A stretch of 64,000 nt of DNA from Choristoneura fumiferana (Eukaryota > Arthropoda > Insecta > Lepidoptera > Tortricidae): the NCBI RefSeq assembly GCF_025370935.1, contig NC_133496.1, positions 9,594,292 through 9,658,291 on the forward strand, in the 5' to 3' direction. Of this stretch, positions 47,286 through 58,530 are shown one piece after another. A program made the translations under genes and the position numbers. Positions within the stretch are counted from its first letter, which is position 1. Each line of letters begins with the position of its first letter. A model generated the notes under the pieces. The model was given only the letters and a program-made list of their open reading frames with translations, searched no databases and was not told the origin of the DNA.

Positions 47286-48338
47286 TATGTAGGTACAGGT
47301 TTAAAAGTACCTAATATACAATAATGCATAGAATTCAGTTAGCAACGTAATTTTACAACCTCTATTTCAAAATATGAAGTAAAATTGGGGTTACAGAAAA
47401 AAATACATTTAAAATACATTTAAATATTTATTACAAGTCATAATAAAATTTACAATAATGCAAATCTATTTTACCTTAAAACATACTTAAATACAGATTG
47501 ATTAAAAAAAAATGTTTTTTTTTTAATAATATTATTTAAAACTATTATGTGCATTTTATACATCCTTTACCGTAGCTTATTTGCTAGAATTTATCTCAAT
47601 TAATAACATTTGTAATATAAAATTTAGTTAATCCTATAATAAAACATTTTTAAATAACCCACACATCAACTTGTCCCCTAAATTATTTTGTAAAACCAAA
47701 GTAAGTTCGACACGCATTATTAAAAATATTATTGCAAAAAAAAAAGCGTAAACAAACTACAATGCGGTACTGGAGTGGTAAAAATGGGAACATTAAGTTT
47801 TTAAATTTTAATATTAAGAACTAAAAAAAAAAAAGTAAAACATGATTCCAATTTTGAAATTTGATGATAGATCACTGATTGCGATTACCACGGATGATGT
47901 TACAGTTTATGATACGAATAAAATATGGACCTATAAAAAATAAATTATACTGAAATAATAAAACAAAAAATAATCACTTTAATCACGCAAATCCAAAGTA
48001 CGGATTAACTCTGCACCTAAATTGCAAAACGTTAAAACAAACGAATTGTTTAATAAAGGCGGGGATCCAGATAAGTTATTAAAGTTTTTATACTTTCATA
48101 ACCCCGCGCTAAACTGTCCAGAATTTCGATTAAAAACTTCAAAACAAGACGCGCTGCGCCTCCGCTTAAAGGTCGGATGTTTCGAATAATTCAGATGAAG
48201 CCTAAATTCCTCGAACTAAGAACTCGTCAAATTGTTGCGTTAATTAGACAGAAGGCTTATTTGCAGTGGCTATAACTTGAACCGCAAAACTCTGACATAG
48301 GCGAACATGCCTGAATTGAAGTTGTACTAACTGAATAG
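47286..48338. other. Very AT-rich, nothing recognised
   Basis: No feature seen. Confidence 0.5.
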
Positions 48339-48346
48339 GGTGGAAC

Positions 48347-48524
48347 CAGAGGCGTCTTTAGCCCATGTAGCGCCCGTGTGCAATTATTATTTTAGCGCCA
48401 TCTAGGAAGAGCGCGGTCAAAATGGAATAGGAACTAGGTGTGACACAGTGCCGCGGCCGGCGCCCCTGATACCGCTGCGCCCGTGTGCAACGCACACCCT
48501 GCACTATAGGTAAAGACGCCTCTG
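48347..48524. mobile_element. hAT-like MITE with perfect TSD
   Basis: CAGAGGCGTCTTTA and TAAAGACGCCTCTG are perfect 14-bp inverted ends; GGTGGAAC stands intact on both sides (48339-48346, 48525-48532). No coding frame in its 178 bp. Confidence 0.85.
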
Positions 48525-48665
48525 GGTGGAACCTAACCATTGTGTTAGTAATGGCATGATGGCATCCCACACTTTTGTCAAGGAAATCATAGTGAAATGT
48601 TCATGTTTCTTAAAAGGTTCCACCCTGGTACACGGATTAGCCTGTTCGACTACACAGGCGCCGTC
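48525..48665 (-). repeat. Interspersed repeat, host of the 48347 insertion
   Basis: Shares CACTTTTGTCAAGGAAATCA, CATAGT and GGTTCCACCCTG (in complement) with 26680-26800. GGGTGGAACC and GGTTCCACCC form an inverted pair. Confidence 0.6.
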
Positions 48666-48843
48666 ATAATTTATCGAAGCAGCTTCGTATTTTTTCTTGA
48701 TTAAAAATTTAAATGTCAAATTCTCGCTCCTTGCTCAATAATTTAATGCCAGAAAAAAATGTAGACACAAATGTGTGCACTTACTCATCATCTCTAGAAT
48801 TCATCATAGAATTCTAAATCGATGCAGTTACTGCTTAATCCTA

Positions 48844-49054
48844 TCCTACTAATATTATAAATGCGAAAAGTGAATGTTTGTTTGTTAAGCTTTCAAGCTA
48901 AAAGTTGTTGACCGATTGTGATGAAATTCAGTATGGTTATAGCTCGAGACCCTGAGAAGGACAATGGATAGTTTTCATCCCGGAAAATTGCGTAGATCCC
49001 GCGGGCGCAATATGAAAAAATAATTCGCCGACGAAACTGCGGGCAACAGTTAAT
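48844..49054 (+). mobile_element. Short Helitron-like element
   Basis: TCCTACTAATATTATAAATG start; end CTGCGGGCAACAGTTAAT, where CTAG has decayed. A related internal fragment (AACCGATTTAGATGAAAT, GTTCCCGCGGGATAG) lies at 49110-49225. Confidence 0.65.
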
Positions 49055-49322
49055 AGGTGTTATAAACGAGAAATTTAGTGACGATGTTTGTTACAGAATT
49101 TAAGAAATATAAATTGTCTGAACCGATTTAGATGAAATGTTAAATGGAGATAGTTTAAGTCCCGGGGAAGGACAGATAGTTTCATCCTGGAAAATTACAT
49201 AGTTCCCGCGGGATAGCTATGGGGAATGTTACGCACAACTTGAGTTATTCAAAAATTTATGCAAATTTGACAGTTACATTTCTAATTCAGAAACAAAATA
49301 AATGATGAGATCTTTTTGAGTA

Positions 49323-49460
49323 GTACAGTCGAGTTCATAAACTTGTGAGCAAAAATTTTATCAAAAATATCTGAACAGGACTCTATTGTTAACGGCGTAG
49401 AAGCGTGTTCAGATATTTTTGACCAAATTTTTGCTAACAAGTTTATGAACTCGACTGTAC
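49323..49460. mobile_element. GTACAGTCGAG MITE, full fold-back
   Basis: GTACAGTCGAGTTCATAAAC pairs exactly with GTTTATGAACTCGACTGTAC; centre TCTATTGTTAACGGCGTAG. Confidence 0.8.
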
Positions 49461-50155
49461 CTAGACATGTTTGTTAAGGCGATCACACGTTGTAGGCATA
49501 GAGGCGGCGTTAAATTTGCTGCTTCACCAAGTAAATCCAAGTGAAGTCATCTAGGTAAATCTAAGTTGATCTAAACAAACTATTGACGACTGGTAGGAAA
49601 TGTAAGCCTTCCGTCTTTTCACTGTCAAAATTACAAATTAAACCGCAAACAACCTGCTACAATCATACAATTTTGTAAAAAAATAATAGCAAACTTAATT
49701 ATCAATATTCCGTGGAATAATAAGACACTATATTTAAAGTAGCTATGGATTTATTGCGAGCGTTCATAAACGCTTCCAGTAAAGACCTTTTAATCGAACT
49801 TAATGTAAAAATGCATGTTTACTGTTATATTAGACATTTTATTCTTAACCAAAATGGCAAAGAATAGAGGTTTACGTTACGATATCGGAGTCAGCATCGA
49901 TTGTTACTGACTGTACTTACAAAAATATGTTAGATTTATATTTTCGAATGTTAGACGATGCTGCTGCCTGCATGCATTCTTTAAACGCCACTATAGCACA
50001 TAAATGAGTCGGCATGAGCTGCACGCCATTTCAATATAATGCCACAAGGGAATTTGAACTTTCAACATAAAATCGCAGCAACAGAAGCACAGCTTTCGAT
50101 ACCTTTATGCGTCGTTGGCGTTCAAATATTCAAGTAAGTAGGTTATGTTTCTAAA
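49461..50155. other. Nothing recognised
   Basis: No feature seen. Confidence 0.5.
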
Positions 50156-50388
50156 TCCCACTAATATAATAAATGCGAAAGTGTGTAAGTCTGTCTGTTT
50201 GTTTATTTGTTTGTTTGTTACTTCATCACTTCTAAACCGCTGAACCGATTTAGATGAAATTCGGTATACAGATAGTTTGAGTCCCGGGGAACAACATAGG
50301 ATAGTTTTTATCCCGGAAAATTTCATAGATGTATCTGGGATAGTGAAAACCGAGTTCTACGCGGACGGAGTCGCGGGTAACAGGCTAG
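50156..50388 (+). mobile_element. Short Helitron-like element, best preserved copy
   Basis: Starts A|TCCCACTAATATAATAAAT, contains GAACCGATTTAGATGAAATT, ends GGAGTCGCGGGTAACAGG then CTAG|T. Confidence 0.8.
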
Positions 50389-51298
50389 TTAGTTAATAAA
50401 GCATTATACTTCAAATGACGTAACCAGCGTAATCATACACATAGTAAAAACAATTATCAAACTTTACATTTACTCATTTACATATAAATACCTAAGAATT
50501 AAATAAAATGTGATGCTAAAATTACGTTTTCGACGGAATCAAAACCTAGCAATAAATAGAAAAGTAATAAAATAAAAGGAAAACTGGACATTTAACCCTT
50601 AAATGCGTTCTTACACATATTGATCATTTTTGTATACCCAACTACTTACCAAAGTTTTTCTTTATTTCAATAATGCGTAGGGAGTAAATATTCAGCGTTT
50701 TTGCGGCGTTTTTTTTCTTGTCATTACCGTTTCGGCAAGTATTATTGAAAGAGATGATGCTCAGGTTTAAATTTTTTATCAAAACTAAAGACAATACCGA
50801 TGCTTAATCTAGGGTGATCAAAATTCTTGCGACTTGTCCTTCCGTTGTGCTACACATGGGATGGTAATGACGTTTAACAAAGCGGTAAAAACGCTCCAAT
50901 ATTCACACTAGGACAGCATTATTAGGATTAAATGACACGAGTCTATTATAATAACACATTAAAAAAACATGCTGTACCTTTTAACACGCTTTGTCGACGA
51001 GAAAACAATATCAAAAGTTTACCTGTCAACTGCTTATCGAAAACAAAATGACAGCGGAATTAAAAAATACGATAGCACGATTTGTCGGCACTTTGAAATA
51101 CTTTGAATGAAGCTTTTTTTTTGGAATGACCTATTTATAGTGCCTCATCGAATACCTATTGCCGTCAAATTGGCCGAAGTGATATAATCTGAACAAGAAC
51201 TAGCATACCATTAAAAGTAACGTAAACGAAATGGAAGAAAAATTTGGCATCGGGAGTTTCATTCAATTCTAATTCACTCAATGTTAATATTACTTATT
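50389..51298. other. AT-rich, nothing recognised
   Basis: No feature seen. Confidence 0.5.
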
Positions 51299-51699
51299 TT
51301 AAGAGCGTTTATACCTGCTGAGCTGGCAACGTTGCATTTTTGTTAGTTTTTCTCGATTATTCCATAAAAATTTGTATGTTTGTTTTTCCATAAAAATTGA
51401 ATGAAAATTTATAATGTTGTCTGATAGAACCCTTCTTAATATGTAAGTTAATGTGTCTACTCCAATAATTATTCTTGATAGACTTTTATATTCCTCAAAA
51501 ACGAATTAATGTTTAGGACCGGTTTTTAAAGAAAATAAAAGTCTATAACGAATAATTATTGGAGTAGACACATTAACTTATATAATATTAAGAAGGGTTC
51601 TATCAGACAACATTAATTTTCATTCAATTTTTATGGAATAATCGAGAAAAACTAACAAAAATGCAACATTGCCAGCTCAGCAGGTATAAACCCTCTTAA
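51299..51699. mobile_element. TTAA-end MITE as a 400-bp hairpin
   Basis: The left half follows the 13010-13231 element almost to its end; the right half repeats it in complement, ending GCTCAGCAGGTATAAACCCT CTTAA. Arms are about 190 bp. Confidence 0.8.
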
Positions 51700-52178
51700 T
51701 GAAAATCACAATCAATCTATAATTATTATTAGTTTTAACATACACGGTGCTCAGTGTATACAAACAATCTATTATGCAAACATGACACCTTGGAAAATAT
51801 TGAGTAGGTAAAGTACCTATTACGCGCCATCCGCTCGTTTGTCTTTTCACGAGAAAAAAACGTGCGATTTAGTACATAAATTTCCCTAAAAATGCAAGGG
51901 TAAGTAAAACCGGCTAAATATCTCTATTTTCATCAAAACATAATCAAACATTGATGTCTCGGCGAATTATAAAATTGACCTGAATTATAAGCGATAGAAG
52001 TTACAGTCATACATTCAGCAATTTTGTACTAAATCAAAACTATAATTTCGCCCTGAAACGGGGAAAAATCTGAATACATTGTATCAATGTGAAAACTAAA
52101 CCCAGGTTTTTAAAATACGAGTAAAAAAGTTGGACGATGGTTCATTGAAGCCCCACAGTCAATCTATTACGACTTGGA
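51700..52178. other. Nothing recognised
   Basis: No feature seen. Confidence 0.5.
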
Positions 52179-52290
52179 TCATCATCCCAGCCTATATACG
52201 TCCCACTGCAGGGCACAGGCCTCCCCTCAGAATGAGAGGGCTTGGGCAGTAGTTCCCACGCGGGCCCAGTGCGGATTGGGAACTTCACAC
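52179..52290 (-). mobile_element. SINE (second family), 3' half, left of an insertion
   Basis: Runs from CATCATCCCAGCCTATATAC to GGGAACTTCACAC, then stops at the LTR-like insertion; its other half resumes at 53451. Confidence 0.8.
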
Positions 52291-53409
52291 TGTAGTGTTG
52301 TATTCCCAACTCTACAACCAAGTTGGATCGTTTTGACAGATTATTTAACAAAATTATTACTTTAGGGTAGTTTCAACCGCACCTGTCACAAATTATTAAA
52401 TAATTGAGGTAGGTGTTGATTTTCATTGGTTTAGAGGAGTTTTAAGAGGCTGAAGGCTTGATTCCATGGTCAGTAGTTTTGTTGGAGTAATTAAAAAAAA
52501 TATTTCTTCACTTTCCTTTCATCTCACCATCCATCAAGATGGCTTGAATTTGAATTTTTATTAATCTGGTGAATCCAGGCGTGTTTTGGTTAGAAATGGC
52601 CTAGAGCCCTATATTTTATTTCACCATAGTGTGAACTATTTCAAGATGATTTAATTTCGGAAAAACGGTGAGTTTTTACCATTTATTTGATTTTTTCAAC
52701 CTTTTGATATTTCGTTTTCCTTTCAAGTTTTAACTTGTGGCTTTATTGTTCTAGCCGCGAGGCGTTTTTTTTTTTATATATAAACAAATACCCATTCCTT
52801 CTTTTGGGATCTATTTTTGCGCATCGGCATCGCATTTCGGCATGCTGGATGAAGATTTATAAATTGAAAAGCACGAGGTGTCGGCCGCCATGAGGACCCG
52901 CCCGTGACGCTTCGAATTTTTTGTATTTGTTTTTTGACTTTATTTTGCGTCCATAAACGGTCAGTGAAAACTTTATTTTAACGCAAGATGCACCCACGTC
53001 AGATAATTGAAGAACTATAAAATTTTGAATTTGGAAGTGTAATTCCACATGCCCTTCTGGCTTGCTACTTTAATACTTTTTTTGAAATTAGAAGGCAAAT
53101 GCTTAATGCCGTATTATTTTGGTTGTAATTTAATTTTTAAGAGTTAAAATTGTGTAATTAGCTCATAGCTATTATTTAAGTTATTTTTTTGGCTAAAGAG
53201 TCCATTAACCAAGTACGACGAAATCAGACGAGAAGTGGGAGCCTCTATCAGGTGAGACCGAGTTTTTATTGCAACGTCTGAGTCCCCGGCTTGGGTTAAA
53301 AAAGTCCAAATTTCCTCTATCTGCTGAGTTTTGGCTGTTTTATTTTCTTTAAAAATAGCCTGGCGTCCGAACTTTTATTATTGTGTATTAAATACAATAC
53401 CACATATAA

Positions 53410-53443
<34 letters not shown>

Positions 53444-53450
53444 CATGACA
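52291..53450. mobile_element. LTR-like insertion (possible solo LTR) splitting a SINE
   Basis: About 1160 bp between the two halves of one SINE, starting TGTAGTGTTG and ending ATGACA, with a CACAC-like repeat on both sides. TG...CA ends and a ~5-bp duplication fit an LTR, and no coding region is inside. The exact duplication cannot be set because the target is a CA run. A run of about 26 T lies at 53411-53436. Confidence 0.5.
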
Positions 53451-53640
53451 CACACACCATTGAATTGCTTCGCAGGTTTGTGCACGATGTTTTCCTTCAC
53501 CGTAAAGCTCGTGGTAAATTTCAAATGTAATTCCGCACATGAATTTCGAAAAACTCAGAGGTGCGAGCCGGGGTTTGAACCCACAATCCTCTGCTTGAGA
53601 GGCCATAGGTCAAACCACTCGGCCACCATGGCTTCTGGAC
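53451..53640 (-). mobile_element. SINE (second family), 5' half, right of an insertion
   Basis: Resumes CACACACCATTGAATTGCTT and runs to the A box end ACCATGGCTTCT, carrying the B box GGTTTGAACCC. Together with 52179-52290 it makes one complete SINE. Confidence 0.8.
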
Positions 53641-55142
53641 TTGGATACTCAGTGTAAAAGCTAAAGCTCAAAGTAACAAGTATGTATGTGAAGTGTGATA
53701 CTTCATTGGACTACTGACTTGTTTGAAGATCAGATATTAGGATATCAACGTTATAAAGGGTCAAATAATATGTTAAATTGTTGCTTAAACATATTGTTAA
53801 ATTTACACACTAATTAAGTATGACAGTCATGCAAGATATACCAAAGACCAAATAAAAAAGTGAGTATTAATTACGCCTAGCCAGTTTATTTGGTCGAGTT
53901 TGGTTACACTTGTGAGCAGGCTAATTATAATGCACATATTGAGGGGTAGTTTTACTTTTTAGTCTTTACTTTTTAATAGGTCTGAGATACAGCAGTGTGC
54001 AAAATCAAGTTCAGGTCGCAAGAAGACAATGGATTATTGTAATAAAAAGTTTCGCTTAGGAACCGAATTTTGACACTTTTTTTCTCTTCCCGCATACACT
54101 AAATGGTATAAATAGACAAAATGCAAAGGTCTAGATGACATGCAGTAATCGGACACAAAGTGAAATATGGTACGAGACAACACAAAAAAATGTGCTCAGT
54201 TCTGTCACAATACAGGTTATAAGTAAGTATGGAATGTGTTGGATGAATTTTTTATCTAATCTGGCATTAATTCAGGAAAACAGTTGGAATCACTAACAAT
54301 AAGCTAAATTCTCATTCAAACTCTACATGATCGAAATGATCTATCCCCATTTGCCTTTAATATGTTGACCATGAAGTCCCACATCTCTCACTTTTTTATA
54401 GCGAGTGAGAAAAAGACAGGAACTGTGAGTCTGAACAGTGAGTACAGAGCAGCTTAAAGGTAACAAAGTCACATGCAGCGGCCAAGCAACAGTTCCCAGT
54501 CAGAATTCTTAAACACAAGGCCGTTTACATAGGTAGGCGCTGACATTCACTGTCTCTGTCTACCCTCATCCTATACCGTGTGTCAGAAAAAAGTAGTGAA
54601 AACTATTATGATTCCGAGTGTGTTACAGAATAAGGCGTCAGTCTACAAAAATTACACAATGTTGTTACATATACTAGAGGAACATTTCACAGAAAGTTCT
54701 TTCATGAACTTAATTTTCCCACATTTTTCATTAAAAACTCATTCAAACACTTAGAATTAGAATATGCTTTTCCAAGGAGTTAATTGGTAGTTGAAAGAAT
54801 ACATTTTCGTAGTCTGTTGGGTATGCTGAATTCAGGAGACAATATATTATTTATATCTTTTTGTATCATGGTCAACATGGATAATCTTAGCGTACAAGTT
54901 GTATACTCACTTAGTGAGTAAAAGTCAATGTGGACATATAACTTACCACATGAAAATTCATCATTATTTGAAATATTAGTACACAACAAGTTCTAACAGA
55001 ACCAAACAAGTGTGGAACGGTCCTGTTTACCGTTGTAGTAATTAAGTTTTTTTTTAAATCACATTTTTCAACTGGCATAAATAATTATTTAAAACCAGTA
55101 CCGTAACTGTTACATGAAGAACTCCCGATTCTCATGTGGTGG
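53641..55142 (-). other. Probable 3' UTR / flank of the GOLGA7-like gene
   Basis: Non-repetitive sequence with no convincing reading frame downstream of the GOLGA7-like stop. The first AATAAA on the minus strand that I find is at about 53885-53890, inside a small palindrome (GACCAAATAAA / TTTATTTGGTC), so a 3' UTR of about 1.25 kb is possible. This is inference from position only. Confidence 0.3.
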
Positions 55143-55325
55143 TCAAGTGTGTCGGATCTGCACCGCTGTATTGTTACCCGTGGGACTTTGGTAGTTGGGC
55201 ATCTCTATTATTGTTATCTCTATAACTCTGAGGCCTCGGAGTATTGGGTCGGTGATGTGGATGCCTTTGGGGTTGTACACCCTTTCATTCTGAGTTGCTA
55301 TGAACTTTGAGACTTTCCGGAGGTG
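55143..55325 (-). CDS. GOLGA7: GOLGA7-like, exon 3 with stop
   Basis: Last coding exon, 60 codons plus TGA, after acceptor TTCTACTTCCAG. It begins HLRKVSKFIATQNERVYNPK and contains ITDPILRGLRVIEITI, the most conserved C-terminal stretch of GOLGA7 (human has TDPIERGLRVIEITI). The last 20 or so residues (PNYQSPTGNNTAVQIRHT) are divergent and hydrophilic, as the tail is in the family. The total protein would be 162 residues if the exon 2 slip is discounted, slightly longer than the human 137 because of the N-terminal leader and this tail. Confidence 0.9.
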   Translation of the reverse strand, partial: HLRKVSKFIATQNERVYNPKGIHITDPILRGLRVIEITIIEMPNYQSPTGNNTAVQIRHT

Positions 55326-55769
55326 CTGGAAGTAGAAATGTAGTACAGTTAACAATGTTATAAGGACAAGATCTAATTAATTTTTATTTTTAAACAAACA
55401 GACCAGTGAGCTACACTTGAAATCATCTGCATTTACCACCAAGTGAGATAGGGGTTTATCATAGGTAAATTTAAAAAACGAACAAAACATAAACTAATCT
55501 AAACTAATCATTTTTAATACAAGCTCTTTGTTGATTTTACTTGCACAACTAAAATTTCAAGTCAGTCGGACAGTAGAAACTATCAGATTATCAACAGGGA
55601 ACTGGTACTGTTTTGTGCATAATGTCCAGGAATTTCATGAAAGTTCTGAGGAATCATAACAAAAATAATAGGGAGTAATCCTGAACAAAACGCATGAAAT
55701 TACAGCAGTTGTTACATATCACACACAGTTTTAATAAACACACTACTCTAGTAAATAGAATTATCTTAC
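55326..55769 (-). other. Intron 2 of the GOLGA7-like gene
   Basis: A 444-bp intron between GTAAGATAAT and TTCTACTTCCAG. No repeat was recognised inside it. Confidence 0.8.
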
Positions 55770-55921
55770 CTTTTCATAATGTGTCTCTGTACAAATGTAA
55801 ATGAAGTAAGCAGTCAGGCAAGCGAGGCACCTTCGCAGTAAGTGCTGCAGTCTGCGGTCTCAGCCATCTCGAAGTGCTCGTTCAATCTCTCCATTGTATA
55901 CTCAAATGTTTGTCTCTCTAT
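55770..55921 (-). CDS. GOLGA7: GOLGA7-like, exon 2, with one-base frame break
   Basis: Second exon, between acceptor CTATTTGTAG and donor GTAAGA. It opens IERQTFEYTMERLNEHF and continues to STYCEG, matching the middle of the Erf4 domain. The exon is 152 nt where 153 is needed: after the GG at 55831-55830 the frame slips, and the given frame stops at TGA (55816-55814). Read one frame over, the rest gives CLACLTAYFIYICTETHYEK, which matches the conserved palmitoylated Cys-Leu-Ala-Cys region of GOLGA7 and leads in phase 0 into exon 3. Every other part of the gene is intact, so an assembly or sequencing indel is more likely than a true pseudogene, but the sequence alone cannot decide. Confidence 0.85.
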
Positions 55922-56345
55922 CTACAAATAGAAATAAAATGCTTTACGACTATCCTACTAACATTATAAATATAAAAATTCAGATGTTTGAATGTTTGTT
56001 ACTCTTGTAAATACAGATTCGGATGAAAATTAGCACAAGATAGTTCAATAGTTCATTTTAGCGTGTGCCCTATTTATTGGTGACGGTGAAATAGACAAAG
56101 ATGTTGATAAGAGACAATCACTTTTAATATAATGACTACAGCTTGGAAATGTGTTACTTAGGAGTTTTACAGGGAAGAAAAAACATGTAGAGTAGGAAAC
56201 AGGTCCAACTACCGATGTGATTTGATCCACATCTTATAATTATCATGTTTTTCACAGCAGAATTAATTATTAGGTCAGCAGATTGAAGTCCCCACAACTG
56301 ATTTTAACAACACCAACACCTGTTTAAAAACAAACTTCTACTTAC
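55922..56345 (-). other. Intron 1 of the GOLGA7-like gene, with a Helitron-like fragment
   Basis: A 424-bp intron between GTAAGTAGAA and CTATTTGTAG. From 55953 it carries TCCTACTAACATTATAAAT, the left end of the Helitron-like repeat family seen elsewhere in the window, running about 100 bp before it decays. Confidence 0.7.
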
Positions 56346-56498
56346 TCTGTCTTCCAGTTCTGGAGGAAACCGTGTTTGGAACTTCACTGCCGTCCCTTCA
56401 GAATAATCCCGCTGGATAAATATCTTAATCCCTTGCTGGGTTGGTGTCTGTTGGCTGCCAGGCGTATTCGGGCCAGACGGTATGCGATTATTCGCCAT
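56346..56498 (-). CDS. GOLGA7: GOLGA7-like (Erf4 family), coding exon 1
   Basis: First coding exon of a Golgin subfamily A member 7 homologue, 51 codons from a true ATG (A at -3). A short Gln/Pro/Thr/Gly-rich leader of about 23 residues is followed by KIFIQRDYSEGTAVKFQTRF and PPELEDR, which matches the start of the Erf4 domain in animal GOLGA7. In mammals this small protein is palmitoylated, sits on the Golgi, and partners the palmitoyltransferase ZDHHC9 that modifies Ras; that role here is by homology only. The exon ends AGA|GTAAGT, a strong donor in phase 0, and joins exon 2 (55770-55921). The upstream 56500-56760 stretch is the likely 5' UTR and promoter but shows no clear core motif. Confidence 0.9.
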
Positions 56499-57459
56499 TA
56501 TAACTCACAGTTCAAAGTTCAATAAACACAATAAACAGTTGTAGAGAACTATTGCATCTCTGGGAGCTCACACGCACTTGGTTAAAGGAAAAAAGCGATA
56601 TTGTGGACGTAAAATAGTAATTCTTCGACACGATTTCTAGACTATGCCTTGGAATGGAAAATGAAATGTCAGTCCATCCAGTCAGTCGCTGTCTATTCAT
56701 TCATTCAGATATTTTGCAAGATTTTATCACCTGTCTCACTGTTTCTTACCAATTCGTGCGTTTGCTAGAAAGAGCTAAAATATAAATAATATGCAATCGT
56801 TGTGTTGCCATGAACATCGAATCGAGCTAGGGGCGTATTTTTATTTTAACTCGTTTTTTTTGACATATATTATTTTATACACAAACAGCAAGTTTATTTT
56901 TTTGTTTTATTGGTTTAGCATTGCTTATTATTATTTTATCAATTATTAAGGATACACTTATGTTTATTAAGTAATCTGCACTATTTTTATAAATAGGTAA
57001 GGTGCTTTAGGGTAATTCCGTAAACGGGGTTATTCCATTTATTTAAAATTTCTCCTAAACGTGTTGATGTTTAACCACTGGCAGCACTTAAATGGACGCC
57101 CCATTTACCGCTCCTCGCGTCTCTCCAGATGATGCGAGGCGCTGACGTCGGTTGGACGTGCAATATATATTTTTTTGGGTCGAGTGCATTTTCGTGCCAA
57201 AAAGTTAAATACGAAATAACCCCAACACCGCTAACTCTAAAACCTGATAAGTTACAAGATTGAACTATTAATGTTATGACAAATAATCGTTTTTTGCGAA
57301 TGACTGTGTCAGTCTAAAAGGCTTAGCTATAGTTTAAATTTTTTTCCCGAATTACCCCTTTAGGGGTTATTCCAGTGAAGTGATTCCCGAAATAACCCAG
57401 CTTACTTTAGTATGGTAATTGTCTGAGGTATTCAAACTTTCAACTTTTCAAGATTTACA

Positions 57460-58127
57460 TTTTTTTATTTGTGGTGCCAACCTCCATCTATGGACCCCAA
57501 GCCAACCTTACCTGCCCGTGGTGCACCCTGCCGTCTGACAGACTGGGCTCTGGCAGCTGGCTGATTGCGGCATAGCGCAGCCAAAATCGGCACAGTTAAG
57601 TCCCCGGGCCCCGGATGGGCTGCAGCATCGGCGGTGCAATAAACTGTGCCCTACGATCGCCAACTCGCATGCCCAGTGTGGGGATTATGGGCAAACCCCT
57701 ACCAGAATTAAGCGCACGGCAAAGAGATGGCCCCCAGTTCCCGGTCGCCCCGCTATTCCTTGACATAGTAGCGTTCATGGTAACGGTAGGGCAGAGGATG
57801 CTAAGAATCCCGGTCGATCCAAGGCTACCTAAGTAAACTGACCCTGGCTACCTAGAACGGACGGACTTTTAGGACTCTTCTAGCGCAGTTGGAAGTGGAG
57901 CTGGAGAACATAAGGGTGGCATATTCAGGAGTTAAGTGAAATACATAGAGAGGGCACCATCATCTTAGACTCGGGCCACCTTCTGTACTTCCGCGAGGAT
58001 GATCAAACATCACAGGGTGGCGTAGGGTTCCTTGTTAATAGATCCCTCTCTAACAACATTAAAGAGATCTCCAGTGTGTCGAACAGGGTAGCGTACCTGA
58101 TACTTCGGCTATCAAAACGATGTAGCA
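57460..58127 (+). pseudogene. LINE 5' part with endonuclease start (RTE-like)
   Basis: GC-rich (about 55%) segment. Its right part reads ILDSGHLLYFREDDQTSQGG then VGFLVNRSLSNNIKEISSVS then NRVAYLILRLSKR, the N-terminal region of an apurinic-type endonuclease in RTE-like LINEs; upstream 57840-57960 gives decayed WKWSWRT and GWHIQELSEI in shifted frames. The reverse transcriptase is absent: homology ends at about 58127, where a tandem GCTTGCTT tract begins. Keeping a 5' end and losing the 3' end is opposite to ordinary LINE truncation, so later deletion or recombination is likely. Confidence 0.65.
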
Positions 58128-58129
58128 TG

Positions 58130-58361
58130 AACTTTATTTAGTTGTTTGCATACTTGCTTCTTTGAAATGATTATGGTTCACGCGAGCGAAACATGCTCAC
58201 TTGCAAGCTTGCTTAAATGTTTGCTTGCATGCTTGCTTGCTTGCATACTTGCTTGCAAGCTAGCTTAAATGATTGCTTAAATGCTTGCTAGCATGCTTGC
58301 TTGATTGCTTGCTTCATTGAATGTTTATGATTTCACGAGCGTAGCCGAGGGTAAAATCTAG
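58130..58361 (+). repeat. GCTTGCTT tandem tract with Helitron-like right end
   Basis: About 180 bp built from variants of GCTTGCTTGCAT and GCTTAAAT, then GAGCGTAGCCGAGGGTAAAA and CTAG before a T. The LINE fragment ends where it begins. Confidence 0.6.
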
Positions 58362-58410
58362 TTCAAAATATTAAAGTGACATGGCATTTCTAATTGTTTT
58401 ATATACTTAC

Positions 58411-58530
58411 TAGTATATTCCCGCGGCTTCGCTACTCTCCGCCTATTGCTATTCGGGCGGAGACAAATTCTACAATCCACACATCAAAGATCATAATAAT
58501 CTGTCCAGCTGTTCAAGAGTTATAAATGGT
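58411..58530 (-). mobile_element. Helitron-like fragment, reverse
   Basis: CTAGTATATTCCCGCGGCTT reads as a reversed CTAG end. Confidence 0.45.

Noticed and set aside
53196..53250. Small exon ending ATCAG|GTGAGA, reading PLTKYDEIRREVGASI
   Set aside because: It lies inside the LTR-like insertion that splits a SINE, so a host exon is unlikely.
57596..57836. Paired frames on both strands
   Set aside because: GC-rich LINE 5' region; neither shows a conserved domain in that part.
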